NCBI GenBank assembly: GCA_029706075.1
Contig: JAINUG010000116.1
Coordinates: 914,501-978,500, forward strand
Source of the DNA: Aldrovandia affinis
Lineage: Eukaryota > Chordata > Actinopteri > Notacanthiformes > Halosauridae
Direction: 5' to 3'
Length of the DNA stretch: 64,000 bases
The stretch's first letter is position 1. Every line of letters begins with the position of its first letter. This document shows positions 1 through 35,659 of the stretch, one piece after another. The translations under genes and the position numbers were made by a program. Below the pieces are notes generated by a model that was not told the origin of the DNA, did no database searches, and saw only the letters and a list, made by a program, of their open reading frames with translations.

Positions 1-37
1 CAGTGGTAGTGGAGTCTGAACAGGTGGGTTTTGAGTC
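1..37 (-). mobile_element. L2-clade LINE fragment (ORF2 C-terminal end)
   Basis: Read on the minus strand the bases encode LKTHLFRLHYH, the C-terminal end of an L2-type ORF2. The same peptide recurs in the full 3' copy near 63.7 kb. The rest of this copy's 3' UTR lies left of the window. Confidence 0.55.
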
Positions 38-121
38 TCTCTCCAGCCACACTCCTACACACAGCACTGTGGATCATTCCATGTGCCTCGGTGGAACTCT
101 CTAGCTTTTGTGATTTATAAA

Positions 122-404
122 CAGGGCTGCACATAAGTGGTACGCCAGTACGCATTCGCATCCTCAAACGTTAATCGCGTACCAAACAAGACGACAAACT
201 TTTGATCAGTCCATCACTGGTAAGGTAATTAACGTAGTTACTTAGTTATTTAGTTAACTTACCAGTGATGGACTGATCAAACTTAAACTCGCGTATGTTT
301 TAAAAGTTTGTCATCTTGCTTGGTACGCAGTTAGCGTTATGGGACGCAATGAAAATTTGAGGACGCGAACTGACGTACTGGCGTACCACTTATGTGCACC
401 CCTG
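122..404. mobile_element. Palindromic MITE, hAT-like, 283 bp
   Basis: The two arms are imperfect reverse complements over almost the whole length (CAGGGCTGCACATAAGTGG ... CCACTTATGTGCACCCCTG), meeting near 250. Termini of CAGGG/CCCTG type fit hAT elements. The flanking octamers tttataaa and actataga agree at only 5 of 8 positions, so the target-site duplication is decayed or absent. It lies in a QSOX1 intron and has no coding capacity. Confidence 0.8.
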
Positions 405-877
405 ACTATAGACACTTTATTTCTTCAACCATCCCCCTGCCTTTCTCAAGAGACGTTTGGTGAAAGCCTTTACTTTATAGACGAGCTGTCAGAGTTCTGC
501 ATTTGAATCATCTCTGGTGCTCGTGTTTGCTTTCATCGTACGGACACAACCAGAGGCATTTCACAGCCCTGAAAGAGAAGCTGCAAATAGAGGAAAAGCC
601 GAATGGTTCAAAATGTCAAAAGAAGATTTTCAGTTCTCAGTTCCCCTTTTGGCATTTCAGTTGTGAATGTAGCGGATGGGCTCTGGTACGTGAGCGCCCG
701 CTGCAGAGAGTGACGTGGATAAGAGTGTGATTAGTTCCCGGAGTTACAGACTTGAGTCTTTAGCTCGCGTCAAAGATCTTCAGTTCGAAACTCGCTGCGG
801 GCAGAACCAAGTCAGTTACATGAAGAATCTCAATCTTGCAATCCTCTGCTATGTGAGTGCTTCTTCTGCTGTAAGAT
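405..877. other. QSOX1 intron, no recognised feature
   Basis: Unique-looking intronic sequence. I see no convincing repeat, exon or RNA gene; the 75-codon open frame here has no recognisable similarity. Confidence 0.5.
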
Positions 878-1430
878 TCAAGATTTAAGATTAACTTTAT
901 TGTCCCACAAAGTAGAAAATTTGGCTTGGGCTTTCACCCATGCTGCAGCCATAAAAAGACAGACATTCCACATACAAAAAACATACAAAAATGACTGCTG
1001 GTCATGGTCACAAAAACATACAAAGATCTGCACAAATCCCTTTAATAAAACAACACAAAAATCCTCCAGTGTCCATCCTGGCCTCTGTTTAAAAGTTTTA
1101 AAAGCTATTTAAAAGTTTTATTGACACAGGGATAAATGCATTTTTAAATCTATTTAATCTGCAACGAGGGACTCTGAACCTCCTCCCAGAGGGCAGTAGC
1201 TGATACTCAGCGTGTAGAACATGGGATGGGTCAGTAACTATCCTATTGGCTTGCCTTAGGGTAGCCTGTTCATAAGTAGACTGCAAGGAGAGAGGCTGAG
1301 GGAGTTTGTGTGTGTTACTGACCAGAACATGGGCCCGGTGTGTTCCTACCACAGTGTGAGGTGCAGCTTTCCTTTTGGCCTCATGCCGGGTTTTATTCAG
1401 CTGCCCAATGCAGCAATGTTTCACAACTGC
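878..1430 (-). mobile_element. 3' end of a non-LTR retrotransposon (Rex1/CR1/jockey-like ORF2 C-terminus)
   Basis: A minus-strand frame ends in HVLHAEYQLLPSGRRFRVPR, then CRLNRFKNAFIPVSIKLLN, resembling the common C-terminus of fish LINE ORF2 proteins (LLPSGRR.R.PRC..NR.KNSFIP.AI.LLN). Downstream on that strand is an AT-rich 3' UTR ending in AATCTTAAATCTTGAATCTT-type sequence at about 880, like a repeated LINE tail. It is 5'-truncated and inert. Confidence 0.65.
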
Positions 1431-1544
1431 TGATCAAAACCAGCCTTGGCGCATGGAGCAAATATGCACTTACAGGACTGGCTCAGAGGGTTGATATAAA
1501 ACTGCCAGGCTGCAGTGGCACAACCTAAATATATTGGATCAGAT

Positions 1545-1960
1545 TCTGTTCATTTTTTGTTTTTATTATATTATATTTTATATATTTGTATCCCTTTCTC
1601 CCCCAATTTGGAACACCAAGTGGCAATTGTGAGCCTGTCCCATCGCTGAAACTTCTCCCGTCAATTGGGGAGGGGGTACACTAGTGAGCACTTCCGAGAT
1701 GCATCTCCGGCCGTGGTCTCTTTTATACTCTGCTGTCCTCCAGCTGAGCTGCACAGCTGCTGGACCGGAGCAGGACTGCTCATCAGAACCACAGGGAGCC
1801 GGTCGGACCGGACGAGCCACTATTGCATAACTCAGGCGGAGATGCCATACAGAAACCATTCCTCTCTGGGTGACCCGGTTGTCGATTGTGCGTCGCCCCG
1901 CGTGACTCCTGGCCAAGGCCAGCGCTGGCACAGTCAGGGTTCAGTGGTTCAGGGTTCAGT
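1545..1960 (-). repeat. Probable dispersed SINE-like repeat
   Basis: The stretch beginning ttctcccccaatttgg and running through GC-rich sequence resembles common fish SINE tails (CCAATTTGG...). No second copy occurs in this window, so family membership rests on general appearance only. It ends in a short CAGGGTTCAGTGG duplication just before the 2014 exon. Confidence 0.35.
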
Positions 1961-2013
1961 GGGATTGTGCTTGCTGAATGCACTGCCTGATCTCCCCGTC
2001 TCTCTCCTCACAG

Positions 2014-26537
<24,524 letters not shown>

Positions 26538-27319
26538 GCACCCCCTGCCCCAGGGGCCCCTGAGCCACCCCCTGCCCCAGGGGCCCCTGAGCCACACCCA
26601 CACCAGGGCCCCCCCGCCCCAGGGGCCCCTGAGCCACCCCACCCACCCACCCCAGGGGCCCCAGGCCACGCCCCCCCCCAGGGGCCCCTGACCCACCACC
26701 CCCTGGGGGCCCCTTTCCTCTCTTACTTTTTGTTTTTTTATTGCCTGTTATTGTTTTAAAAAGTTTTTTCCCGTAATCCTCCCACTCTCAAAGCTCACAG
26801 CATCTTCCCAAACCCCTGTAACACTTTGGAGTCATAGTGCAAGAGAACCTCCTCGCGTTCCTTGTTCTGCTGCTATCGCCGTGCTAACCCGAGATAACGT
26901 TGTGCTCAGAATCACGTTTTGACCACTTAATGAGCAGGTACAAGCTGTTTATACTGCTTTTTAAAAACAAAAACAAAAGGTTTTTCAAAATCGCAACTGA
27001 AAATGGATGGTAGTGCTCGTCGTGCTTTGTATTTATTTGAATAATTAAGCTTTTTAATTTTGACTTGTGAAGGGCCTATATGTGCAATTTATAAGTGGAT
27101 AAACAAACGTTTATAAGTAATTTACTGTGAAAGAAAGGTTCACTAGCAGAAACTGACACGCACACAGACACATTCAGTCAGTGGTAAAGTCTGTGACACC
27201 CAAACCTGTGCTTCTCAATGCCAGCTCCTTCCCAACGCGGAAGTTTGATGTGCTGTGTGATTGAAGGGGGTCATGTGATGTCACGATCTACTGTAAACTT
27301 ATAATAATGTCAGCAGTGC
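26538..27319 (+). other. QSOX1: Probable QSOX1 3' UTR and flank
   Basis: After the stop, 26538-26705 is a C/G-rich imperfect repeat (CCAGGGGCCCCTGAGCCACC-like, four to five copies). AT-rich sequence follows. No canonical AATAAA is seen before about 28039, so the polyadenylation site is not assigned. Confidence 0.45.
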
Positions 27320-27565
27320 CTCTCATTGGCTCATAATAATGTAAGCACGGCCTCTCATTGGCTCAGGCCTACAGTGTGGTTATCAGCACAGCCTCTCATT
27401 GGCTCAGGCCTGCAGTGTGGTTATCAGCATGGCCCCTCATTGGCTGAGGCCTGCAGTGTGGTTATCAGCACGGCCTCTCATTGGCTCAGGCCTGCAGTGT
27501 GGTTATCAGCATGGCCCCTCATTGGCTGAGGCCTGCAGTGTGGTTATCAGCACGGGCTCTCATGC
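27320..27565. repeat. 41-bp tandem array with CCAAT boxes
   Basis: Units CCTCTCATTGGCTCAGG... repeat at exactly 41 bp; ATTGG cores start at 27325, 27357, 27398, 27439, 27480 and 27521. On the minus strand each reads AGCCAATGA, a full match to the NF-Y site RRCCAATSR. Confidence 0.93.
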
Positions 27566-27702
27566 AGGCCTTTAATACCACTGTTGATTTACTCTGCTCA
27601 AATCACACTATAATTATCTAAACTTGGTTCCTGATCGATGGCCACAAGTGTACTGGAAACAGACTGCACCTTCAAGCCCAGGTTTTTGAGCCACATCCTT
27701 CC

Positions 27703-27785
27703 CGACACACACGCACACACACACACACACACTCACACTCACATTCACACACACACACACACACACTCACTCACTCACACACACA
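27703..27785. repeat. (CA)n microsatellite
   Basis: About 80 bp of CA/CACT repeats. Confidence 0.95.
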
Positions 27786-28429
27786 TATGCCCTGTATGTC
27801 TCAGTGATTCCTCGCCTTCCTCTTCTCATGAATATTCACGTGGCTGACTGATAGATTGTCACTCCCCAACAACAAGGGGACTGCTGATGCATCTCAGATA
27901 GCTCTGGACAATAATGAACAGAAGATGACTGAGTGCCGTGTGCGGAAACTGAGAATCAGAGGAAGCCTGTGTCCCCAGCGCCACGCGCCCGATTTCCCCC
28001 AAAACCACGAACAGATTTTGCTTGGCTGTTGAAAATCCAATAAAATTATTTTTGCTAAGAAGACGCTTTGCTGGCGAATTTTGTGAAACATCCTCGTGTC
28101 TACTCACTTTTGTGAACTTTTTTTACGCTTGGGTTTTTGTGATGTTTAGTAACCATCATAACCAGATCTTAGAAGCCGTAACCCTGCCTGACTATCCAGA
28201 GTTAGTGAAAACTGTATTTAATTGGTTTATTCCATAATATCTCCTGCCTCTGGCCCATCTGCAAAACAACAGAGGATCTGTGATGTTCCACAGAAATGGT
28301 ATCATAGCTGCCATGTGAAATCCACATGTATCCTCTAAACAATAGGAACAGTATTTTAACATCCTAATGATTCCTTCAATGTACTATTAAGGTGTCTCAA
28401 CAAAATTTGAGGTTGTTTTTGGTAGATAA
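27786..28429. other. Intergenic, unique
   Basis: No gene or repeat recognised. An AATAAA at 28039-28044 could serve a long QSOX1 3' UTR, but this is unsupported. Confidence 0.35.
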
Positions 28430-29545
28430 TATGGGGTATTGATGTGGGGGCAGATAGGGGGGTATTTTGGGAGGGTAATAAGGTAAGGGGTATTGGTGTG
28501 GGAGCAGATAAGGGCTTGTTTTGGGAAGGTAGTAGGTAAGGGGTAGTGGTGTGGGGGCAGATAGGGGGGGTAATAAGGTAAGGGGGTTGTGGTGTGGGGG
28601 CGGATAGGGGGTAATAAGGTAAGGGGTAGTGGTGTGGGGGCAGATAGGGGGGTAATAAGGTAAGGGGTAGTTGTGTGGGGGCAGATAGGGAGGGTAATAA
28701 GGTAAGGGGTAGTGGTGTGGGGGCAGATAGGGGGGTAATAAGGTAGGGGGTAGTGGTGAGGGGGCAGATAGGGGGTAATAAGGTAAGGGGTAGTGGTCTG
28801 GGGGTGGATAAGGCGGGTAATAAGGTAAGGGGTAGTGGTGTGGGGGCAGATAGGGGGGTAATAAGGTAAGGGGTAGTGGTGTGGGGGCAGATAGGGGGGT
28901 AATAAGGTAAGGGGTAGTTGTGTGGGGGCAGATAGGGAGGGTAATAAGGTAAGGGGTAGTGGTGTGGGGGCAGATAGGGGGTAATAAGGTAAGGGGTAGT
29001 GGTCTGGGGGTGGATAAGGGGGTAATAAGGTAAGGGGTAGTGGTGTGGGGGCGGATAGGGGGGGTAATAAGGTAAGGGGTAGTGGTGTGGGGGTGGATAA
29101 GGGGGTAATAAGGTAAGGGGTAGTTGTGTGGGGGCAGATAGGGAGGGTAATAAGGTAAGGGGTAGTGGTGTGGGGGCAGATAGGGGGTAATAAGGTAAGG
29201 GGTAGTGGTCTGGGGGTGGATAAGGGGGTAATAAGGTAAGGGGTAGTGGTGTGGGGGCGGATAGGGGGGGTAATAAGGTAAGGGGTAGTGGTCTGGGGGT
29301 GGATAAGGGGGTAATAAGGTAAGGGGTAGTGGTGTGGGGGCAGATAGGGGGGTAATAAGGTAAGGGGTAGTGGTGTTGGGGCAGATAGGGGGTAATAAGG
29401 TAAGGGGTAGTGGTTTGGGGGCTGATAGGGGGGGTAATAAGGTAAGGGGTAGTGGTTTGGGGGCGGATAGGGGGTAATAAGGTAAGGGGTAGTTGTGTGG
29501 GGTAATAAGGTAAGGGGTAGTTGTGTGGGGGCAGCTGTAGGGTTG
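28430..29545 (+). repeat. 40-42-bp G-rich minisatellite, about 26 units
   Basis: The unit is GTAATAAGGTAAGGGGTAGT followed by GGTGTGGGGGCAGATAGGGG. It is strongly G-rich on + with four or more G-runs per unit. Two minus-strand frames stay open for about 390-440 codons only because the unit lacks stops. Each unit contains AAGGTAAGG, a U1-type 5' splice-site match. Confidence 0.95.
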
Positions 29546-30358
29546 AAGAACAAGCCTGTTGCCATCTGGTCCGATGTTGCAGCTAAATCCTGACAATTTC
29601 ATCGGGATTATGGCAAGTGAGTAATCCATCTCTCCTTTGGGCTGTGGGAGATTACTGCGAGGATTAGCTCCCACCCCATAATAAACTTTATTAAAACGCA
29701 ATCGGCTTTCAGCCCCTCTTCCTTCGTACACACTTGGGAGAGGTGTCCCTTCGAGGGGGGCAGGGGGGCGGGAGTGTGACCGTGGGGGAGGGCGGGGGAG
29801 AAGGCACCTTGGGAGACACAGGGTTTTGATGTGGAGTAGAATATGTGCTCATCTGAAGGACATGAACGCCTGATCCTCAGGATTGTGTTAAAGGCTGTTC
29901 TCCGTCCACGCTCTAACCCCCTCAAACCCCTCCCTGTCTCCAGCGGGAGTTTAGACTTTCACTTTGACCGAGAGGAGCGAAGGAAAAAGCTAAGAATGAA
30001 TGAGAGAAAAGCCTGCATGTATTAACGCACTGATGTTCTCAGGAGAACGAGAAAAACAAAGAATTACTCCCTGTTCATCAAAGGCTGTCTCACCCTGATC
30101 TAGGACCAAATCCCACATGCATTAAAGTATGTAATCAGAGCTAATGACCATATGTGAGATAACACACACACACACATAGTTACCATCTTTAAATTAACTC
30201 CAAACTTTTGGATGCCCACGAGTGGCCTTGGGATTCAGTGTCCTTTGACAGAAAGCCAGTATTTTACACGCTGAGCAGCAATGGACTCCCAACAATGAGA
30301 TCTGAGACATCAAACTGAAATGATAATTGCATTGGTTATGCTTACCCCGCATTCATGG
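29546..30358. other. Intergenic, unique; candidate conserved noncoding block at 29.56-29.72 kb
   Basis: The first 170 bp after the minisatellite is repeat-free with several TAAT/ATTA-type cores (GGATTA, TAATAAAC). The remainder shows nothing recognisable. Confidence 0.3.
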
Positions 30359-30675
30359 CTATATGTAGCAGAGTAATGTTGTTGCCCTAGATTATGCACA
30401 GGTCTTTTATTTTTGTATGCATAGGTCTTTTATTTTGATAAGCATTGTCTGGAGAGATCACAGGAATTTACCTTATTAGGAAAGGGAAAAAAGGGATGAA
30501 CTTCACCTTACCCCCACTTCCGCCACTGCTCATCCTCTCTTTGCTTTGCACTTCTAATGAGAAGGTAATATATTCCTGTGCTCCGTGATTTCTCGTATAA
30601 ATAAAAGACTTATGCATATAAAAATAAAAGACCTGTGCATAAACTATGGGAACAACATTACTCTGCTACATATAG
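30359..30675. mobile_element. Foldback element/MITE, 317 bp with about 80-bp inverted arms
   Basis: Left arm CTATATGTAGCAGAGTAATG...and right arm CATTACTCTGCTACATATAG are reverse complements. The inner part of each arm carries TGCACAGGTCTTTTATTTTT or its complement. The loop is about 150 bp. No target-site duplication is obvious. Confidence 0.75.
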
Positions 30676-31734
30676 ACAGAAGGCTGCGCTTGCTACCCTT
30701 GTTCTCTTGCAGGCCGCAGCCAAACCCAGGTGTGCAAAGGCAGGGGCATTAGGGAGAGAGAGACTAATGAGAGTTAATGAGGAAGTTGGCTGCGGTGGAG
30801 AATATGGCGGCAGCTTTGCCAACAGGGAGGTTAAAAGTGCCCTGTGAATACAAGGTGTTCCAGTCCTGATCTTTAGCATCTTAATAAACCATCCTCAGGG
30901 CCTGAAACTAGCACCCGACCAGCTGCCAAATGCGGGTACATTATGTCAGTGTCAGGTAATTTACCAGTCAGTTTGCCAGACACGTTGTCGTGTAGAAATC
31001 AGGCTGCCAAAAATATCCCGAAAACATAGGCTACATACATGTAAGTTCACGTGGTTACAGCACTCACAGAATACGAGACTTCAACTCCCACAAATCCTCA
31101 AGTTTTTTGGCTACTCTGATTGGACGTGTCTGCGGTCTGCCTTCGTCGCCAGTCGTAACACCTGCTCAAGCGGTTTCGAGCGGTAACCTAACGTTAGCCT
31201 GTATGTTTCTGTGAAAATCATAGGCAACATTATCTAATTTTAGTCTGCTGTCCAAACGATGTGGCGAAGAAAACTCTGGGGTAAAAAAATGAATCTGTCG
31301 AAAAGAGGAAGGCAACTGATAATGTCGAAGAAGAACAAAGCGAGGTTAAAAAAATAAACGGAAAAAACAGTTGTAGTGACACGGGTTCTAAGTTTTATTA
31401 GATATGTAGCTCTAGCTTTGGTAGCCCTGCCTTCGTTAAAGTAAAAAAGACAAAATATTGTAATTACTATTGTTTGTTCATTTAATCACATTGTGAAATC
31501 TATTTTGTCTTAAAGTAAAGATTTCAAGCATGTTCATGCGGTTCTGCTATTTAAATTGTCATATTGTGTGACAAAATAGTGTCTGGTAAAATGTCCAAGT
31601 GTCTGGTAAATGTTTTCATCCACCAGACAGTGGTTGGTTCAACAAAAAGTGAGTTTCAGACCCTACATACTGGACCGGGAAATATATGTGTACAATGTAT
31701 CTATTTTACAGACAGAAATTATACAAAAAAACGT
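30676..31734. other. Intergenic, no recognised feature
   Basis: Unique-looking AT-rich DNA. Short ORFs show no similarity I can recognise. Confidence 0.4.
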
Positions 31735-32018
31735 TCATTTTACATTTTAAGCATTTAGCAGACGCTCTTATCCAGAGCGATTTACAAGATGTGCATTAAT
31801 GCATGGGAGGAACAATCATAGTTAGCGCACGAGATCAGTGCAGTAATACTGGGAAGGAAAAGGTTAGTAAATTATATATATATATATATTTAATGAGGAG
31901 TAAGCAGGGATAGCTGCATATACAAGAAGTATTGGACACTGCCTAAGTGGTGATGACAATTGGCTAGATGTACAGAATTCAGTGGCAGTGGAGTCTGAAG
32001 AGGTGGGTTTTGAGTCTT
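31735..32018 (-). mobile_element. L2-clade LINE 3' end including ORF2 terminus
   Basis: Reverse copy: stem-loop tail at 31750-31790, 3' UTR, and the minus-strand ORF2 end LKTHLFRLH near 31985-32013. A short AT dinucleotide run lies at 31874-31890. Confidence 0.88.
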
Positions 32019-32160
32019 ATGCAGAAGATCAAAGGGGCAAAGCCATTTGTCCCTGGGCCTTCATATGCAGTGTTGTCTACATCCAGAGCATATAAAATCT
32101 CTTTTCATAGAAGAATATCCACTGCTTAAACAAGGCTGACTGATCTACGGTGAAAAATGG

Positions 32161-32325
32161 TGGTTCTGTGTGGCTCAGTAGGTAGAGCATGGCGTTGACA
32201 ACGCTTAGGTTGTGGGTTCAGTTCCCATTGGGACCACATATAGGCCTACTGAAAAATGTATGCGTTCATGACTGTAAGTCGCTTTGGATAAACGTGTTTG
32301 CTAAATGGAATATATATTATATTAT
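32161..32325 (+). mobile_element. tRNA-derived SINE, family B (single head unit)
   Basis: Plus-strand copy: A box TGGCTCAGTAGG, B box GGTTCAGTTCC, and tail GCTTTGGATAAACGTG. Confidence 0.88.
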
Positions 32326-34017
32326 ATTAAATGATCGTTTGAAGCACTTACGCAAAGACAATATGCAGCCAAAGCACTCCAGAGACCTATTATAGAGAAG
32401 CCCTTAAGGGCCTAACAACCAGACACGGATGTCAACAGCTGTGTGTTCCGACACTCTGTGCAAGACCCAAAAATAGAAAACACGAACCCTCCCACAAGTT
32501 TTAAAGATTTGCCACAGGCGTTCTAATTGTTTCTGTCTGCCGTGAAATCTCAGCGTGAACAGGAAACAGCCAACGGGAGCGACAGATCACTGATTTAATA
32601 TTAGTCCTGTACCGGGGGAAACAGCCCTGAAGGTTTTCCACCGTGACTCCTGCCAGTGGGGGAATTGCGTTGCCATTATGTGGGATCATATGGGGGAAAA
32701 TGTAAATGTTCCGAAGCTCAAAAAAACCCCAAGGGTAAAAAAAATCACCTTGCAGCCCTCGTGTTGTCTTCAATAAATTAGACAATGTGTGTTTTTATTG
32801 GAGGGGGTCTCCTGCACACACTGTCTCACCGTTTATGACCCGTCTTGTGTGAGTATTAAAATGCCCGACGCGTTTGATACATTCTCTGCCGTCTCCCCCT
32901 GACTTTAATAATACTATAAAGCTTTTCTATTCAGGCCCAGTGTCCAAAAACACAGAGAGAATTAATTAAAAAGGGGGAAAAAAGGTTAATATATGACACT
33001 CTTATCACAGCTCGTCTCCCCACTGACCCCCCTCCCCCTCCCCGCCAGGTTTTACATTTACCCCTAAAACTGGAGTCAAACGGGGTCAGATTAATCTCAT
33101 TTTACTGCCTCAGCCCCGCCCACTCTCCCCTCATCCTGAATGACATCTCCTGCCTCTCACATCCCATCTCCCAGCAGCCCCCTGGCCCTCAGCGGGTCCC
33201 TGGAGCGCCACGTTTCTCTGGAAACAGGTGATCGCGATGGGGGACGATACTCAAGAGTGCAGAGAGCAGATGCCAGCCTATAAAATACCTGCCCAGCCTT
33301 CTTTATGAAGCCATACAGTGTCAGTTACAATATGGGGGAAATGTGAAGATTAATTAGTGGCAGACCTGCGACCAAAAAAAGATGTATATGAAAATGTATT
33401 TGTAAATATGAACTTTTCCACATATGTGAACCATCAAATATTCATAGGCTCAACTAAATCAATTATTTGATAGAATTATTTAGTTTGTCTCCAGTGTCTT
33501 GAAAATAAACTTTTATGTGTGCAAAAAAACGCAAACAAACCGGGGATAAGCGATAAATTATGAATGTTTCTCATATACTGCATTGAGCGTATATCGCACA
33601 TCATGCTGAAATGGTGCCATGCCACTTGTTGTGCATTTTACCACATGTCACCTCGTTTGCATTTTAAAAATTGCACCCCAAGTTTGTATTGAGTAAATGT
33701 ATTTTAGGATTATCTTTGTCAACCTGTTTATAAGAGTTCATTTCAACTACTTCACAAATATTTTATTTAGGTTTGTAATCAAATGGCTTTGGAAGGGAAT
33801 TAGCTTCTGGCCTTTATTCAAATGTTTTGAAAAGGTATTTACTTCCGAGATCTGTATTCAAATATTTGTAATTATTACATGAATGGTGATTATTTTTCAA
33901 ATAATAGTTACTTTTCACAATACATATTTGAAAATATATTGATCCCAGGTCTGATAAGTGGGGCTGTACTGAATTTGTAAAGGAATACATTCACCAGCTT
34001 TGGACTGTGTATCAATA
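32326..34017. other. Intergenic, unique; candidate conserved segments near 32.5-33.35 kb
   Basis: No repeat of the local families. 32.86-33.13 kb has homeodomain-like ATTAATTAAAAAGG and GATTAATCTCATTTTA stretches and no microsatellites. AT-rich from 33.35 kb onward. No gene recognised. Confidence 0.3.
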
Positions 34018-34922
34018 TATATGCCATTTAGCAGACGCTTTTATCCAAAGCGACTTACAGTACTGAATGCATACATTTTTCAGTATATGTGGTCCCAGTG
34101 GGAATCGAACCCACCACCTAAGCGTTGTCAGCACCATGCTCTACCTGCTGAGCCACACAGAACCACGCTCTACCTACTGAGACACACAGAACCATGCTCT
34201 ACCTACTGAGCCACACAGAACCACACTCTACCTACTGAGCCACACAGAACCCACTCACCTGCTGAGCCACACAGAACCACGCTCTACCTACTGTCACACT
34301 GAACCATGCTCACTCTACATACTGAGCCACACAGAACCACACTCTACCTACTGAGCCACACAGAACCACCACCTACTGAGCACACAGAACCACACTTACC
34401 TACTCTACCTGCTGAGCCACACAGAACCACACTCTACCTACTGAGACACACAGAACCATGCTCTACCTACTGAGCCACACAGAACCACACTCTACCTACT
34501 GAGACACACAGAACCACGCTCTACCTACTGAGCCACACAGAACCACACTCTACCTACTGAGCCACACAGAACCACACATTACCTACTGAGCCACACAGAA
34601 CCATGCTCTACCTACTGAGCCACACAGAACCACACTCTACCTGCTGAGCCACACAGAACCACACTCTACCTACTGAGCCACACAGAACCACGCTCTACCT
34701 GCTGAGCCACACAGAACCACGCTCTCCCTACTGAGCCACACAGAACCACGCTCTACCTACTGAGACACACAGAACCACGCTCTACCTACTGAGCCACACA
34801 GAACCACGCTCTACCTACTGAGACACACAGAACCACGCTCTACCTACTGAGCCACACAGAACCACACTCTACCTACTGAGACACACAGAACCACGCTCTA
34901 CCTACTGAGCCACACAGAACCG
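34018..34922 (-). mobile_element. tRNA-derived SINE, family B, with about 27 tandem head units
   Basis: L2 tail at 34022-34060, B box (GGGAATCGAACCC), then a 29-bp array of about 27 head units to 34922. Some units are shortened (34245-34400), showing internal deletions. It is the longest non-duplicated array here. Confidence 0.93.
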
Positions 34923-35380
34923 CATGAGCCCATTCCATTGCCCACTGTCTTCGTGGTTTGTTCTGTTTTTCAGTTTTTGATAGACCTGCTTGACTTACAT
35001 CCATTAATGGAAGAATCAGCTAGAGTACTTATTTTTTGAAAAAACTAAAAAAGCATTCTAATTTATTGTTCAGGTGCATTAACATCTCCATTTGTGAAAT
35101 ATTTGGAAGATTTATGAAAAACCACCATATCCAAAATCATACTTGGCATCTTCAGCATCTTTATTGATCTCTTGCTAAATGCACATAACGCTGGGTGAGG
35201 GGAAGGTGATGGCATTTTATTATTCTTATTTTCTGGAATATTCTTACTCATGTTTGTGGTCAAAATACCTCAACAGAACAAACTAACTTACAAGGGTTAC
35301 AGGTACAAAATCGAGGTACAAAATCAGCTAGTGATTGGAAACTTAATGAAGCACAGATTTTGAAATCACAAAGAAGGATG
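34923..35380. other. Intergenic, no recognised feature
   Basis: Unique-looking AT-rich DNA between a satellite array and a MITE. Confidence 0.4.
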
Positions 35381-35567
35381 CCATAGTCCAGTGTTTCTCA
35401 ATCCATTCCTACAGGACATACTGCCCTGCATGTTTTCATTTCAACCTCCGCTCCCAACCTATCATCTGCATCGGTTGTCTGTTAATGATCACTTGAGCAT
35501 GATTAAGTGGTGGTTGGAATGAAAACATGCAGCGCAGTGGAATGGATTGAGAAACACTGCCATAGTC
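35381..35567. mobile_element. hAT-type MITE with perfect 8-bp target duplication
   Basis: The element 35389-35559 (171 bp) has inverted ends CAGTGTTTCTCAATCCATTC / GAATGGATTGAGAAACACTG and is flanked by CCATAGTC on both sides (35381-35388, 35560-35567). The 8-bp duplication and the CAGTG end identify a hAT-type nonautonomous element. Confidence 0.93.
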
Positions 35568-35659
35568 CTTTGCTACACCATGCCAACTGTGCCACAGTTT
35601 CGTTGATTGATGTGATCAAATGTGTCAAAGAAAAAAGAAAGATGCTGATTGATATTAGG

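Noticed and set aside
28387-29731. Minus-strand frames of 392 and 444 codons (Pro/Tyr/Leu-rich)
   Set aside because: They run through the 41-bp minisatellite in overlapping frames, with no conserved start and no domain; openness follows from stop-free units.
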